From Arthrobacter sp. AK04 (GTDB lineage: Bacteria; Actinomycetota; Actinomycetes; Actinomycetales; Micrococcaceae), in assembly GCF_021129155.1 (NCBI RefSeq), contig NZ_JAJOMC010000039.1, positions 1 through 45,473 on the forward strand: a stretch of 45,473 nt of DNA, in the 5' to 3' direction. The notes beneath the pieces were generated by a model. That model had not been told where the DNA came from. It worked only from the letters and a program-made list of their open reading frames with translations, and made no database searches. A program made the translations under genes and the position numbers. Below, one piece after another: positions 7,413-16,695 of the stretch; the first letter of the stretch is position 1, and every line of letters starts with the position of its first letter.

Positions 7413-8524
7413 AAAAGCGTTGCCTGCCCCCCGGAAGCACTGTTGCCCCCGGCCCCTGACTTCCCTCCCGCCGTTGCCGCTTGGGGGATGATGCCTTCGG
7501 GATACTCGGCTTCCTCACCGCGGGGATCGTCCTCGAGGTCCCTGTGGCTGAAGCCGGAGGTGTTGGTAAACCCGTGGCGGGCTTTGAAGTACCGGACTTT
7601 GCCCGCAAGCCACGAGCGGTACTCCTTGGACGCGTACGAACCCGTCCCGTAGAGCCGGCGGTAGCGGCCCGCAAGCCCGGGATGGTTGGCGGCAATCCAC
7701 TTCATGAACCACTCCCTGGTCCCCGGCTTGAGGTACAGGGCTCCGGCCGTGACGCCGGTGGCCCCCGCGGCAGCCAGGGACGCAAGTAACGCATCAAGGG
7801 CTTCATCGCTGTCCGAGAGCCACGGCAGGATGGGCATGGCCATGACGCCGCAGGGCAGGCCGGCTTCACGGAGGCGGGAAACGAGCTTCAGGCGTGCCCG
7901 GGGACCCGGTGTTCCGGGCTCAATGGCCTCGGACAGGCCTTCGTCTGTCATGGCCAGCGAGATGCCAAGGCCCACGGGCACTTGGGCGGCCGCGCTCTTG
8001 AGGAGGGGGATGTCCCGGGCAAGCAGGGTCCCCTTGGTGAGGATGGACAGGGGAGTGCCGGACTCGGCAAGGGCGGTGATGATGCCTGGCATGAGCTGGT
8101 ACCGGCCTTCGGCCCGCTGATAGGGGTCCGTGTTGGTACCCAGGGCAACCTGCTGGCGGGTCCAGGATGGCTTGGCCAGTTCTTTCCGGAGTAACTCGGC
8201 CGCGTTAACTTTCACTACTACCTGGCTGTCAAAGTCCAGCCCGGCGTCGAAATCCAGGTAGGTGTGGCTCTTGCGGGCAAAGCAGTACACGCAGGCGTGG
8301 CTGCATCCCCGGTAAGGGTTGATGGTCCATTCAAAGGGCATACGCGAGCCGGCAGGCACCTTGTTGAGCACCGATTTGGCGGTGACCTCATGAAAGGTAA
8401 TGCCCGCGAACTCGGGGGTTGTGATGGAGCGGACCAGGCCGGCCAAGGGAAGCAGAGCGGGGGACGGGGCATTCGCAGCCGATTCCGCGGGCCGGGCGAT
8501 CAGTGCTTGGGCATCCCATCTCAT
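7409..8524 (-). CDS. Rv2578c-family radical SAM protein
   Basis: 371-aa iron-sulfur enzyme. The cluster motif GCSHACVYCFAR (CxxxCxxC, about residue 76) is preceded by NPYRG, as in the Rv2578c/SplB-like family; a TIM-barrel core with LGTNTDPYQRAEGRY follows. SplB-like members repair DNA photoproducts, but the reaction of this subgroup is unknown. The start is placed at the second ATG (8524, MRWDAQA) because family members begin with MRW and a TTGACA-17-TCGAAT promoter ends 7 nt before it. A LexA-like box overlaps that promoter, so DNA-damage induction is likely. Confidence 0.85.
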   Translation of the reverse strand: MRWDAQALIARPAESAANAPSPALLPLAGLVRSITTPEFAGITFHEVTAKSVLNKVPAGSRMPFEWTINPYRGCSHACVYCFARKSHTYLDFDAGLDFDSQVVVKVNAAELLRKELAKPSWTRQQVALGTNTDPYQRAEGRYQLMPGIITALAESGTPLSILTKGTLLARDIPLLKSAAAQVPVGLGISLAMTDEGLSEAIEPGTPGPRARLKLVSRLREAGLPCGVMAMPILPWLSDSDEALDALLASLAAAGATGVTAGALYLKPGTREWFMKWIAANHPGLAGRYRRLYGTGSYASKEYRSWLAGKVRYFKARHGFTNTSGFSHRDLEDDPRGEEAEYPEGIIPQAATAGGKSGAGGNSASGGQATLF

Positions 8525-8531
8525 GCCGTCC

Positions 8532-8560
8532 ATTCGAATCTATGTTCGAATCAATGTCAA
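8532..8560 (-). promoter_or_regulatory. LexA (SOS) box over the radical SAM promoter
   Basis: TCGAAT-CTAT-GTTCGA at 8534-8549 matches the actinobacterial SOS box TCGAAC-N4-GTTCGA in all but one arm position. On the minus strand TTGACA (8560-8555) and TCGAAT (8537-8532), 17 bp apart, form a promoter. The box lies between and over these elements, so a bound repressor would block RNA polymerase. Confidence 0.75.
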
Positions 8561-8605
8561 GCATAGGCGGGTTGCCGCGGCGCTTGTCTCCTTGGGGGAG
8601 TGTGC

Positions 8606-9319
8606 CTAAGTGTCCGCCAGGAGTTCCCACTCCACGGCGACTGCTGCGTCCACCACGGAATTGCCGGCCTCCACGCTGAGGGATTCCACGGCAGCAGCCC
8701 GTTGCATCCGGGGCAGCGGCACTGGACCCTGGACTGCGCCTTCCTCCGCTACCGATAGCACCCGTCCCAGCCGGGCCGAGGCAAGCTGCGCGTACTGCCT
8801 GGCGGTGCTGAGGGCGTCAAGCCAGGCGGCCTCCCGGGCGCGTGCCCGCACAGCCGAGTCATCGGTGAAGGTGAGTTCGACGCCGTTCAGCCGGACGTCG
8901 TTCCCGCCTGCCTCAACGGCATCTGCGATGGCAGCTGAGGCGGAACCGGGAGCCCGCAGCTTCACTGTGAGGGTGCTGGACGCGACGTACCCGGTGACGC
9001 GCTGCCCCTCGCCCTCCCGCCAGGCGAGTTCCGCGCGCACGTTGAGGCCCGAGGTGCGGATGTCGGAGCCGGGAACCCCGTGGCTGCGGAAGGAGGCAGT
9101 AACGGCAGCCAGGCCGGCTCCGGCCCGGGAGTAGGCTTGCCCCACCGAATCGGCCCGGCACTCCACACCGATCGAGACCACTGTGAGATCGGGGGCAGCT
9201 TCCGCCGAACCCGTTCCCGATACGCGGACAGTGCCCGGGGAGGCGCCGGGGGAGGCGCCGGGGGAGACGCCGGCGCTGGTGGCGCCGCCCCTTTCATCGG
9301 CGTCATGAGCAGTGGCCAT
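8606..9319 (-). CDS. SIMPL (DUF541) domain protein
   Basis: 237-aa protein. After an Ala/Ser/Pro/Gly-rich N-terminal stretch with tandem ASPG units (about residues 19-30), residues about 30-235 form a SIMPL domain: TVRVSGTGSAEAAPDLTVVS, an SYSRAG-like helix region, DIRTSGLNV, then YVASSTLTVKLR. Family members are usually exported, but no signal peptide is evident here, so it may be cytosolic. The function is unknown (first described in signalling and oxidative-stress contexts). It starts 3 nt after the upstream HExxH gene, so the two form an operon. Confidence 0.8.
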   Translation of the reverse strand: MATAHDADERGGATSAGVSPGASPGASPGTVRVSGTGSAEAAPDLTVVSIGVECRADSVGQAYSRAGAGLAAVTASFRSHGVPGSDIRTSGLNVRAELAWREGEGQRVTGYVASSTLTVKLRAPGSASAAIADAVEAGGNDVRLNGVELTFTDDSAVRARAREAAWLDALSTARQYAQLASARLGRVLSVAEEGAVQGPVPLPRMQRAAAVESLSVEAGNSVVDAAVAVEWELLADT

Positions 9320-9322
9320 GGG

Positions 9323-9808
9323 TCAAACCTCCACTTCAGGCCGGGGGCGGCGTGAGGGCCGGCGCCGGGTTTTGTGTGCTGGATATCCGCCGGCTTCCAG
9401 TCCGGCGTGGCGCTCAAAGGGATTGCGCGTCCCCGGGTTGCCGGTGCGCACCAGCGACCACCCTGCGGCCAGGAGGTACAGGGGAAGGAACGGTGCGCCC
9501 AGGCACCAGGCGTATTGCGTGCAGTGCTTTTCCTCGTGGCCCAGCAGGGCCGGCCTGGACAACATATCAGCGGAGCTGCACCGGCACAGCACCACGTTGC
9601 CCAGTGTGAAGGCCCCGGCGACAGGCAGCCGCGGCCTGTACCCCGACGCCAGGATCAGCCCGCGTGGGCCCCTGCTGATCCGGGTGCGCGCGGCGAGGGC
9701 CACGGCGAGGCCAAGGAAGGTGCTGCCGTTGGCCAGGTTCGCCGCCTGCCGCAGTCTCTGCGCAGCGGTGAGGCGCTTTTGGGCTCCCGGGCGCCGCGGC
9801 ACTGTCAT
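9323..9808 (-). CDS. Small HExxH-motif protein, possible metallopeptidase
   Basis: 161-aa protein not recognised as a named family. It carries LGHEEKHCTQYAWCLGAPF (about residues 102-120), an H-E-x-x-H motif followed by Gln, resembling the HExxHxxQ zinc site seen in DUF4157-type proteins. A hydrophobic stretch (GAPFLPLYLLAAGW) and an NPFERHAGLEAGGY motif follow; the C-terminus is Arg/Pro-rich. The start is placed at ATG 9808 because TACCAT ends 6 nt before it. An upstream extension to 9925 is possible but less likely. It is cotranscribed with the SIMPL gene. Confidence 0.6.
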   Translation of the reverse strand: MTVPRRPGAQKRLTAAQRLRQAANLANGSTFLGLAVALAARTRISRGPRGLILASGYRPRLPVAGAFTLGNVVLCRCSSADMLSRPALLGHEEKHCTQYAWCLGAPFLPLYLLAAGWSLVRTGNPGTRNPFERHAGLEAGGYPAHKTRRRPSRRPRPEVEV

Positions 9809-9973
9809 GAGGCTATGGTAGCCGGAGCCTTCAATTAGACTGGAGGGCAGTGGCCGCCGGCTCAGCCGGTGTGCCCGGACCTGGTCATTGAATGAACCGG
9901 AATGCACAGTTGGCATTGGGGACATTCATCCATGACCTGCCAGTGACGGACGCGCCCCCGGGAAACCGTGCAG

Positions 9974-9996
9974 GGCTGCCCCGTTCACCGGCAGCC
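9974..9996 (+). other. Small hairpin upstream of pheS
   Basis: 7-bp stem GGCTGCC/GGCAGCC (9974-9980 with 9990-9996, 9-nt loop), 25 bases before the pheS start. There is no Phe-rich leader peptide and no T-box motif. It could lie in the promoter region rather than in the mRNA. Confidence 0.25.
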
Positions 9997-10020
9997 ACGA
10001 CTCGTAGCTAAGAACAGTAG

Positions 10021-11082
<1,062 letters not shown>

Positions 11083-11084
11083 CA

Positions 11085-13628
11085 GTGCGTATCCCACTTT
11101 CCTGGCTGCGTGAATTCGCAGAGGTACCGGCCGGAGCAACGGCAGAAGACGTCATGACCGAACTGGTCAAGGTCGGTTTTGAAGAAGAGGACGTCCACCG
11201 CCCCACGGACACCTTGCAGGGGCCCATCGTGGTTGGCCAGGTCCTGAGCCTGGTCAAGGAACCCCAAACCAACGGTAAGACCATCAACTGGTGCCAGGTC
11301 CGGGTGGTTCCTGAGGGCCAGGAACAGACCCTCACCGGCGACGGCATCGACCCCTCCGGCGTGCAGGGCATCATCTGCGGCGCCCACAACTTTGTTGAGG
11401 GCGACAAGGTGGTGGTCACCCTCCCGGGCGCCGTGCTGCCTGGCAACTTCCACATCTCGGCGCGGAAGACCTACGGACACCTGTCCGCAGGCATGATCGC
11501 CTCCGTCCGCGAACTTGGCATCGGCGAGGACCACGACGGCATCCTGGTGCTGTCCCGCATCGGGCTGGACCCTGAAATCGGCACTGATGCCATGGAGCTC
11601 CTTGGCCTCTACGACCAGGCTGCCGAAATCAACGTGACGCCGGACCGCGGCTATGCGTTCTCCATCCGCGGGGTTGCCCGAGAGTACGCCCACGCCACCG
11701 GAACCACCTTCACGGATCCCGCGTCCCGGGTTACCGCTCCTGCGGAGCTTTCGGGCGGCTACGGCGTCAAGATCAATGACGACGCCCCCATCTACGGCAA
11801 GCCCGGATGCGACAGGTTCGTGGCCCGCACCGTCCGCGGCGTGGACGCCACAAAGCCCACGCCGCCGTGGATGGTTTCACGGCTGCGCCTTGCCGGCATC
11901 CGCTCCATCTCCCTGCCGGTGGACATCTCCAACTATGTGATGCTGGAACTCGGCCAGCCCACGCACTGCTACGACCAGGACACGCTGTCCGGGGACATCG
12001 TGGTGCGCCGGGCCCTGGCCGGCGAGAAGATCACCACCCTCGATGGCAAGGAACGCGCGCTCGACGCCGAGGACCTGCTGATCACGGACGCCTCCGGACC
12101 GATCGGTATCGCCGGAGTGATGGGCGGCGCGGCAACAGAGGTGGGGGATTCGACGTCGACCATTCTGGTGGAAGCTGCGCACTTCGACGAGGTGTCCATT
12201 GCCCGTTCCCGGCGGCGCCACAAGCTGCCGTCTGAAGCGTCCAAGCGCTTCGAGCGCGGCGTGGACTGGCACGTGGCCGGCATCGCCGCCCAGCGGGTGG
12301 TTGACCTGCTCGTCGAGCTGGCCGGTGGAACGGCGGACCGGGCCGGAACCGATGTGGGGACGGCCCCGGACTCCGTCAGCATAGAACTGCCTGAGGCCTT
12401 CGCTGCCGCCCGCATCGGCATCGACTTCACCGAAGAGCAGATTGTCACGTCCCTGGAGGATCTTGGCGCGGCGGTGGCGAAGAACGACGGCGGCTGGACC
12501 GTTACCGCCCCCAGCTGGCGGAACGATCTGGAAACCAAGGAGGACCTCTCCGAGGAGATTGCCCGGCTGGTGGGCTACGACAAGATTCCCGCCACGCTTC
12601 CGGTGGCGCCTCCCGGTCGCGGCCTGACGCGGGTGCAGCAGCAGCGCCGCCGCCTGATCCAGGCGCTGGCGGATGCAGGCCTCACCGAAGTCCTGTCCTA
12701 CCCCTTCGTGTCCAAGGCCGCCAACGACACCTTCGGTGTAGCCAAACAAGGAGCGGACCGGACCGCGGTCAAGCTCGCCAACCCGATCAGCGAAGAGCAG
12801 GGCTTCCTGCGCACGTCCATCCTGCCGGGGCTCATCGAGGTGGCCAAGCGGAACCATTCGCGCGGTTTCCGCGACTTGGCACTCTTCGAATCAGGCCTGG
12901 TGTTCCTGCCCGGCGGCACGGTAGGCACTGCCTCCATCCCGCCGCTCGGCGTCAAGCCCTCCGATGAGGTGCTGGACGGACTGTACGACGGCGTCCCGGC
13001 GCAGCCGTTCCACCTCGCCGCAGTGCTCACGGGACATGACTCCCCGGCAGCGGCCGGCCATGCGCCGCGGGTTTGGGACTGGGCTGACGCCCTGGACCTT
13101 GCCCGGGTTGCCGGGGACGTGCTGGGAGTGGAGGTCCTGGTAAGCCAGGGCAACCACCAGGCTTTCCATCCCGGCCGTGCAGCACGGTTGTCACTGCGCA
13201 GCGGTGAGGTGGTGGGCTACGCCGGTGAGCTGCACCCCAAGCTGCTGGCGGCATCGGACATGCCCGCCCGCTCGGTTGCACTGGAGCTCAACGCCGACGC
13301 GCTGTTCGACGCTGCGCCGGACGTGATCGTGGCGCGCCACATCTCCACGTACCCGGTGGCCACCCAGGACGTGGCGCTGGTGGTTCCTGCTGAAGTCCCC
13401 GCCGACGACGTCCTGGCGGCCCTGCGCGAAGGTGCCGGTGAACTGCTGGAGGACGTGGCGCTCTTCGACGTCTACGCAGGCAAGGGCATCGAGCACGGCA
13501 AGAAGTCCCTCGCTTTCGGGCTCCGGTTCCGTGCCAACGACCGGACCCTCACGGCGGACGAGGCATCAGCAGCGCGTGAAGGCGCGGTGGCCCTGGCGGC
13601 CGAACGATTCGGTGCCGTCCAGCGCTAA
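11085..13628 (+). CDS. pheT: Phenylalanine--tRNA ligase beta subunit
   Basis: 847-aa partner of PheS. From the GTG at 11085 (VRIPLSWLREFAEVPAGAT) the domains are: N-terminal, tRNA-binding OB fold (about residues 40-155), B3/B4 editing region (about 215-400, removes mischarged Tyr), B5, catalytic-like core (about 490-730) and C-terminal anticodon-binding FDX-ACB domain (about 755-847, ISTYPVATQDVALVVP). Length is typical. An upstream open frame extends to 10893 but lies within pheS and is not used. A strong hairpin follows. Confidence 0.97.
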   Translation: MRIPLSWLREFAEVPAGATAEDVMTELVKVGFEEEDVHRPTDTLQGPIVVGQVLSLVKEPQTNGKTINWCQVRVVPEGQEQTLTGDGIDPSGVQGIICGAHNFVEGDKVVVTLPGAVLPGNFHISARKTYGHLSAGMIASVRELGIGEDHDGILVLSRIGLDPEIGTDAMELLGLYDQAAEINVTPDRGYAFSIRGVAREYAHATGTTFTDPASRVTAPAELSGGYGVKINDDAPIYGKPGCDRFVARTVRGVDATKPTPPWMVSRLRLAGIRSISLPVDISNYVMLELGQPTHCYDQDTLSGDIVVRRALAGEKITTLDGKERALDAEDLLITDASGPIGIAGVMGGAATEVGDSTSTILVEAAHFDEVSIARSRRRHKLPSEASKRFERGVDWHVAGIAAQRVVDLLVELAGGTADRAGTDVGTAPDSVSIELPEAFAAARIGIDFTEEQIVTSLEDLGAAVAKNDGGWTVTAPSWRNDLETKEDLSEEIARLVGYDKIPATLPVAPPGRGLTRVQQQRRRLIQALADAGLTEVLSYPFVSKAANDTFGVAKQGADRTAVKLANPISEEQGFLRTSILPGLIEVAKRNHSRGFRDLALFESGLVFLPGGTVGTASIPPLGVKPSDEVLDGLYDGVPAQPFHLAAVLTGHDSPAAAGHAPRVWDWADALDLARVAGDVLGVEVLVSQGNHQAFHPGRAARLSLRSGEVVGYAGELHPKLLAASDMPARSVALELNADALFDAAPDVIVARHISTYPVATQDVALVVPAEVPADDVLAALREGAGELLEDVALFDVYAGKGIEHGKKSLAFGLRFRANDRTLTADEASAAREGAVALAAERFGAVQR

Positions 13629-13647
13629 CCACAAGCACGCATCAGCA

Positions 13648-13687
13648 GGAAAGGTCCCCGCAGCCACAGGGTTGCGGGGACCTTTCC
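13648..13687 (+). terminator. Terminator of pheST
   Basis: Perfect 15-bp stem (13648-13662 with 13673-13687, 10-nt loop) 19 nt after the pheT stop. The U-rich part (CCTTTCC) lies in the 3' arm rather than after it. Confidence 0.75.
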
Positions 13688-13771
13688 ATATCTGCGGATG
13701 CTGCCCTTATGTTGTTACCGGGTCCCGTTCCGCGGCCGTTGTAGGGTCGTGGCTACCCAGGGGAGGCAGGT

Positions 13772-14490
13772 ATGGCTTGGTTGCTGTGGCCGGACGGCTC
13801 CTTGTGTGACGGCTTCGAAGGATTGGCCGCCCGCCACCCCTCGGCGGCACTGAAGGACGTGGCCCCGGGCGGGTGCGCGTCCGTTAACGGGGCGCCGGTA
13901 TCCCAGGTGTGGAATGATGAGGCCGGCGTGCGGGTCGCCGTCGAGGGTTCTCCGGGCGTGCCTCTCGCCGCAGATGTCCTCATTGGCGCTGATGGCATCC
14001 ATTCCGGTGTGCGCGCCCAAGTCTTCGGTCCGAAAGCGGAGTACTTTCACTATCTGGGCATGCGTGCTGCGGCGTTTATCGCGACCGAACCGCTGTTGAA
14101 TGAGCGCTTCCGGAACAAGTTTGTCCTCACTGACACCATCGACCGGATGGCAGGCGTCTACAGCCTGCGCCCGAACCACGTGGCGGCACTGATGGTTTAC
14201 CGGGATGCCGCTGGGGAAACGGGGGATGGCCATCGCCGGGGCGGCGCTGTTGGGGGAGGTCCACGGTCCCGTTGCCTCGACCAAGGGGATAGGTCCGGCC
14301 CTCACGGAATTTGAGCGATGCTGGCGACCCGTCGTCGAGGATGCTCAGGCGGCAGGGAGGCGCGCCGCATCGTCATTCCTGCCCAAGAACCACGTCCAGC
14401 GCTTCCTGCGGTTGGATCATCAGGGCAACCCATGTGCCGGGAATCGACCGTGTCGTGGCACGCCACATCGTTGGCAGAACCGCAAAGTAA
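13772..14490 (+). pseudogene. Broken FAD-dependent monooxygenase
   Basis: Remnant of a PHBH-fold FAD monooxygenase. Frame 1 (13772 to about 14215) has the second FAD signature LIGADGIHSGVRAQVFG and then YSLRPNHVAALMVYRDA. The coding then shifts frame near 14205-14225 and reads GMAIAGAALLGEV...RAASSFLPKN, and shifts again near 14405-14412 to finish ATHVPGIDRVVARHIVGRTAK and TAA at 14488-14490. The N-terminal Rossmann GxGxxG part and the GD motif before GMAIA are missing, so deletions as well as frameshifts occurred. It cannot give a working enzyme. Parts of this reading (the last frame) come from manual translation. Confidence 0.75.
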
Positions 14491-14596
14491 GCATTGAGGG
14501 GAGCGGGCTGCCAGAGGGCAGGAACTACAGCGTTTTCCGGATTGGTGAACCTGGTAGGAAGCTCCAGAGGAGACACGGTGCCGGTGACTGAGTTAC

Positions 14597-15043
14597 TTAT
14601 TTGGGAAGGTAGGGAGCGTATTGGTCCAATGTCCCGTCAAGTACGGCCACGTCAAAACTTGTTGTGTCGCCTTGAGTTTCAGTAGTCAGGTCGGTCCGCG
14701 CTCCTGGCCTTGCTTCTGTGCTGTTGAGGACGGTCGGCGAATCCTGGAATTCCACCTTCCCGCCAGCTGGAATGCTCATGGGCAGCTCGTCGTCGCGGTC
14801 CCCTATGACAAGATCGATGTTCTCGTCAGTCTTATTGAAGATCGTGCCCAAGATGCGGCCCGGCTCGTTCTCGGCCGAAGTGACGATGAATATGCTGCGC
14901 AGTTCAAGTCCGGCGAAGTCCTTGTTTGACCCCACCGCTATGGCATATTGGTCCTCTTCAGGTGGGGGCGTGCACCCACTTAGGAGGAGGGCCGCAATAC
15001 CTGGCGCCACCATTGCGGTGCGAAAACGTCTTGCGTTGTTCAT
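14597..15043 (-). CDS. Putative lipoprotein, LpqE-like
   Basis: 148-aa predicted lipoprotein. Signal peptide with n-region NNARRFRT, hydrophobic core and lipobox LLLSGC (Cys about residue 26), so it should be anchored on the outer face of the membrane. The mature part is a single beta-rich domain (RSIFIVTSAENEPGRILGTI, PAGGKVEFQ) like actinobacterial LpqE/PCuAC-fold lipoproteins, but without an obvious Met/His copper site. ATG 15043 is chosen because GAAGGA precedes it at good spacing and the signal peptide begins there; the longer frame to 15091 adds acidic residues before it. Function unknown. Confidence 0.75.
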   Translation of the reverse strand: MNNARRFRTAMVAPGIAALLLSGCTPPPEEDQYAIAVGSNKDFAGLELRSIFIVTSAENEPGRILGTIFNKTDENIDLVIGDRDDELPMSIPAGGKVEFQDSPTVLNSTEARPGARTDLTTETQGDTTSFDVAVLDGTLDQYAPYLPK

Positions 15044-15119
15044 GTGGTGTCCTTCCGGGTTGTCATCGAGTTCCTGGACCTGGTCGGCCACGACGGCGGG
15101 CCGGCTACGTCTGGATCTT

Positions 15120-15281
15120 TTATTGCACCGTGACGGTCTCGCCGAGAATCGCCGCCTCTGCGGTCGGTCCCGCTTCCTGCGCTTCTTCGACCACTGTTTC
15201 TTCTCCGCAACCTGTAAGGAGGCCTGCCACCATGGCAGCTCCTGCGATCGGTACGCCTGCCTTGCTTTTCAGTGCCGTCAC
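15120..15281 (-). CDS. Very short lipoprotein, probably truncated
   Basis: 53 aa from GTG 15281 (AAAGGA with 7-nt spacing) to TAA 15120-15122. It has a signal peptide and lipobox LLTGC, then EETVVEEAQEAGPTAEAAI and LGETVTVQ, where it stops. In actinobacterial lipoproteins of this look the GETVTV segment opens a longer OB-like domain, so this copy is probably cut short; the family recall is from memory. It lies between two other lipoprotein or stress genes on the same strand, one of which is frameshifted. Confidence 0.5.
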   Translation of the reverse strand: MTALKSKAGVPIAGAAMVAGLLTGCGEETVVEEAQEAGPTAEAAILGETVTVQ

Positions 15282-15397
15282 AATCATTTCCTTTTACCGG
15301 GTTTCTGGCAGGATCTCCCTGCCGGCATCGGATTTCCTGCCCTGTCATGTGGTGCCCGGGCGGAGGGCAGGGCCCGTCCCGGCCGCAGTTCTTGGTT

Positions 15398-15843
15398 CTA
15401 GCGGGGCGGGAAAGGGTATGCCGGGTAGACGTAGCCTGGCGTCCAGTAGGACGCGTAGCCGTAGTAGCTGTAAATGTTCTGATAAAAATCGCGCTCCTCG
15501 ATGATGTCGGGGTCATAGACAGGCGCTGCCGCCAGGTGGTCCCGTTTTTGTCCAGATGGACCTTGTCAGGGGTGATTCGTGAGATGGCGTCAACGGGGAT
15601 AAAGGAGTTCGTCTCTCCGATTCCCAGGAATCCCCCTGAGGCGAGGACAAGAAACCGGACCTTGTTTTCTTGCGGGTCCATGAGAAGGTCATCTACTTTC
15701 CCAAGGTCGTTCCCGTCCTGGTCTTTCACATCACGGCCACGGATGTCATCATCTGCATCCTGGCCGCATTCGGTTCCGGTACCGGCTCCGCAATGCCCTT
15801 CACTATTCAGGCTACGTGCCTGGTCTGTCCCGACAACCCCGCG
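15398..15843 (-). pseudogene. Frameshifted PRC-barrel domain gene
   Basis: The minus strand from about 15843 reads an acidic leader, then DDIRGRDVKDQDGNDLGKVD, a PRC-barrel (residue pattern KVRFLVLASGGFLGIGE, FIPVDAISRI). Near 15540-15550 one base appears to be lost, and coding continues in the next frame as HLAAAPVYDPDIIEERDFYQ then YSYYGYASYWTPGYVYPAYP and TAG at 15398-15400, the normal Tyr-rich tail of these proteins. Without the shift the frame runs on to 15040 as Arg-rich nonsense. There is also no normal start codon before the homologous region; GTG 15729 is the first. Either a real pseudogene or a sequencing error at a run of T/A bases. Confidence 0.75.
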
Positions 15844-16008
15844 TTATGCACCCGTGACGGGGCTGGGTCATTCTTGACGCGCCCGTAACTCTGCTTCAAT
15901 TCCATTGCCCACCCGCTGCGGAACTTAAAAGACCCCGTTCCCCGTGCTATGGGCCCCTGTATAAGGGCAGCGGCACGACGCACCTGCTTACCCGGGCACT
16001 TCTGTACC

Positions 16009-16695
16009 TCAGTCTTTTTGTCCGAGGAAGAAGGCTCCGAGGGTACCTGCAAGCGTGGCGAAGATTGCGACCGAGTAGATGGCCAGCAGGACCTGAATAA
16101 TGCGTGAGAAGGGGCTGGTGCCGGTGATGCCGTCACCGGTGATGGCAGCCATGGCTGACTCGTACAGGGACTGGGCGTAGGAGCTGTGCTCACCTGTTGC
16201 GTAGAGGAGTTGGCTGGAGGCGAGGATGACTACCGCGGTGACCGCGGTGAGCCAGCCGATCCTGCTGGTCAAAAGGCGTCCTGCCGAGCGGGAACCCCGG
16301 ATACCGGCTGAAAGGATGGAGCCGTAGCGGGCCACTCTGGCGATACGCAGGAGTCGAAGTGCCTGCAGTGCCCGGAAGAACCGCAGGAACGGTACGAGCA
16401 GGAAGATGACCTGCCACCAGCTTTTCCGCCAAAAGTCCTTACTGAAACCTGCAATGTAGGCGCGTAACAGGAATTCAGCGACGAACACAGCCCAGAACAA
16501 CCAACCTGCGACCGTGAAGGCATTGAGCATGGCCGGGTCTTTGGCCACCAGTTGGCCGAGTATTACGAAGAGGAAGATCACGCCGAGGATCCCCATCGGT
16601 TTATCCAGCCGGCGGGCCAGTATTTCAGCGCGGCGGAGCCGGCCGCTTCCTGAACGCGCGTCCGCGCCGCCGGGCCGGTGTTCGTGGTCTGTCAT
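16009..16695 (-). CDS. Voltage-sensor ion channel with TGDG filter
   Basis: 228-aa six-helix channel subunit. Helices S1-S3 lie at about residues 35-105. S4 carries regularly spaced arginines (RFFRALQALRLLRIARVARYG, residues about 104-124, split here as RFFRALQALR and LLRIARVARYG). The pore loop reads SAMAAITGDGITGT (about 184-197) and the last helix IIQVLLAIYSVAIFATLAGT follows. The filter TGDG replaces the potassium consensus TVGYG, so ion selectivity is uncertain. Start ATG 16695 overlaps the stop of the DUF421 gene by 4 nt, so they are cotranslated. A tetramer in the cytoplasmic membrane is inferred from the fold. Confidence 0.8.
   Translation of the reverse strand: MTDHEHRPGGADARSGSGRLRRAEILARRLDKPMGILGVIFLFVILGQLVAKDPAMLNAFTVAGWLFWAVFVAEFLLRAYIAGFSKDFWRKSWWQVIFLLVPFLRFFRALQALRLLRIARVARYGSILSAGIRGSRSAGRLLTSRIGWLTAVTAVVILASSQLLYATGEHSSYAQSLYESAMAAITGDGITGTSPFSRIIQVLLAIYSVAIFATLAGTLGAFFLGQKD

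Noticed and set aside
9926..10020. T-box or Phe leader peptide before pheS
   Set aside because: No T-box sequence (AGGGTGGNACCGCG) and no frame with Phe codons; only a small hairpin is present.
13715..14305. 196-aa frame on the minus strand over the FAD monooxygenase remnant
   Set aside because: The plus-strand FAD signature and C-terminal motifs explain the sequence; the minus frame has no family features.
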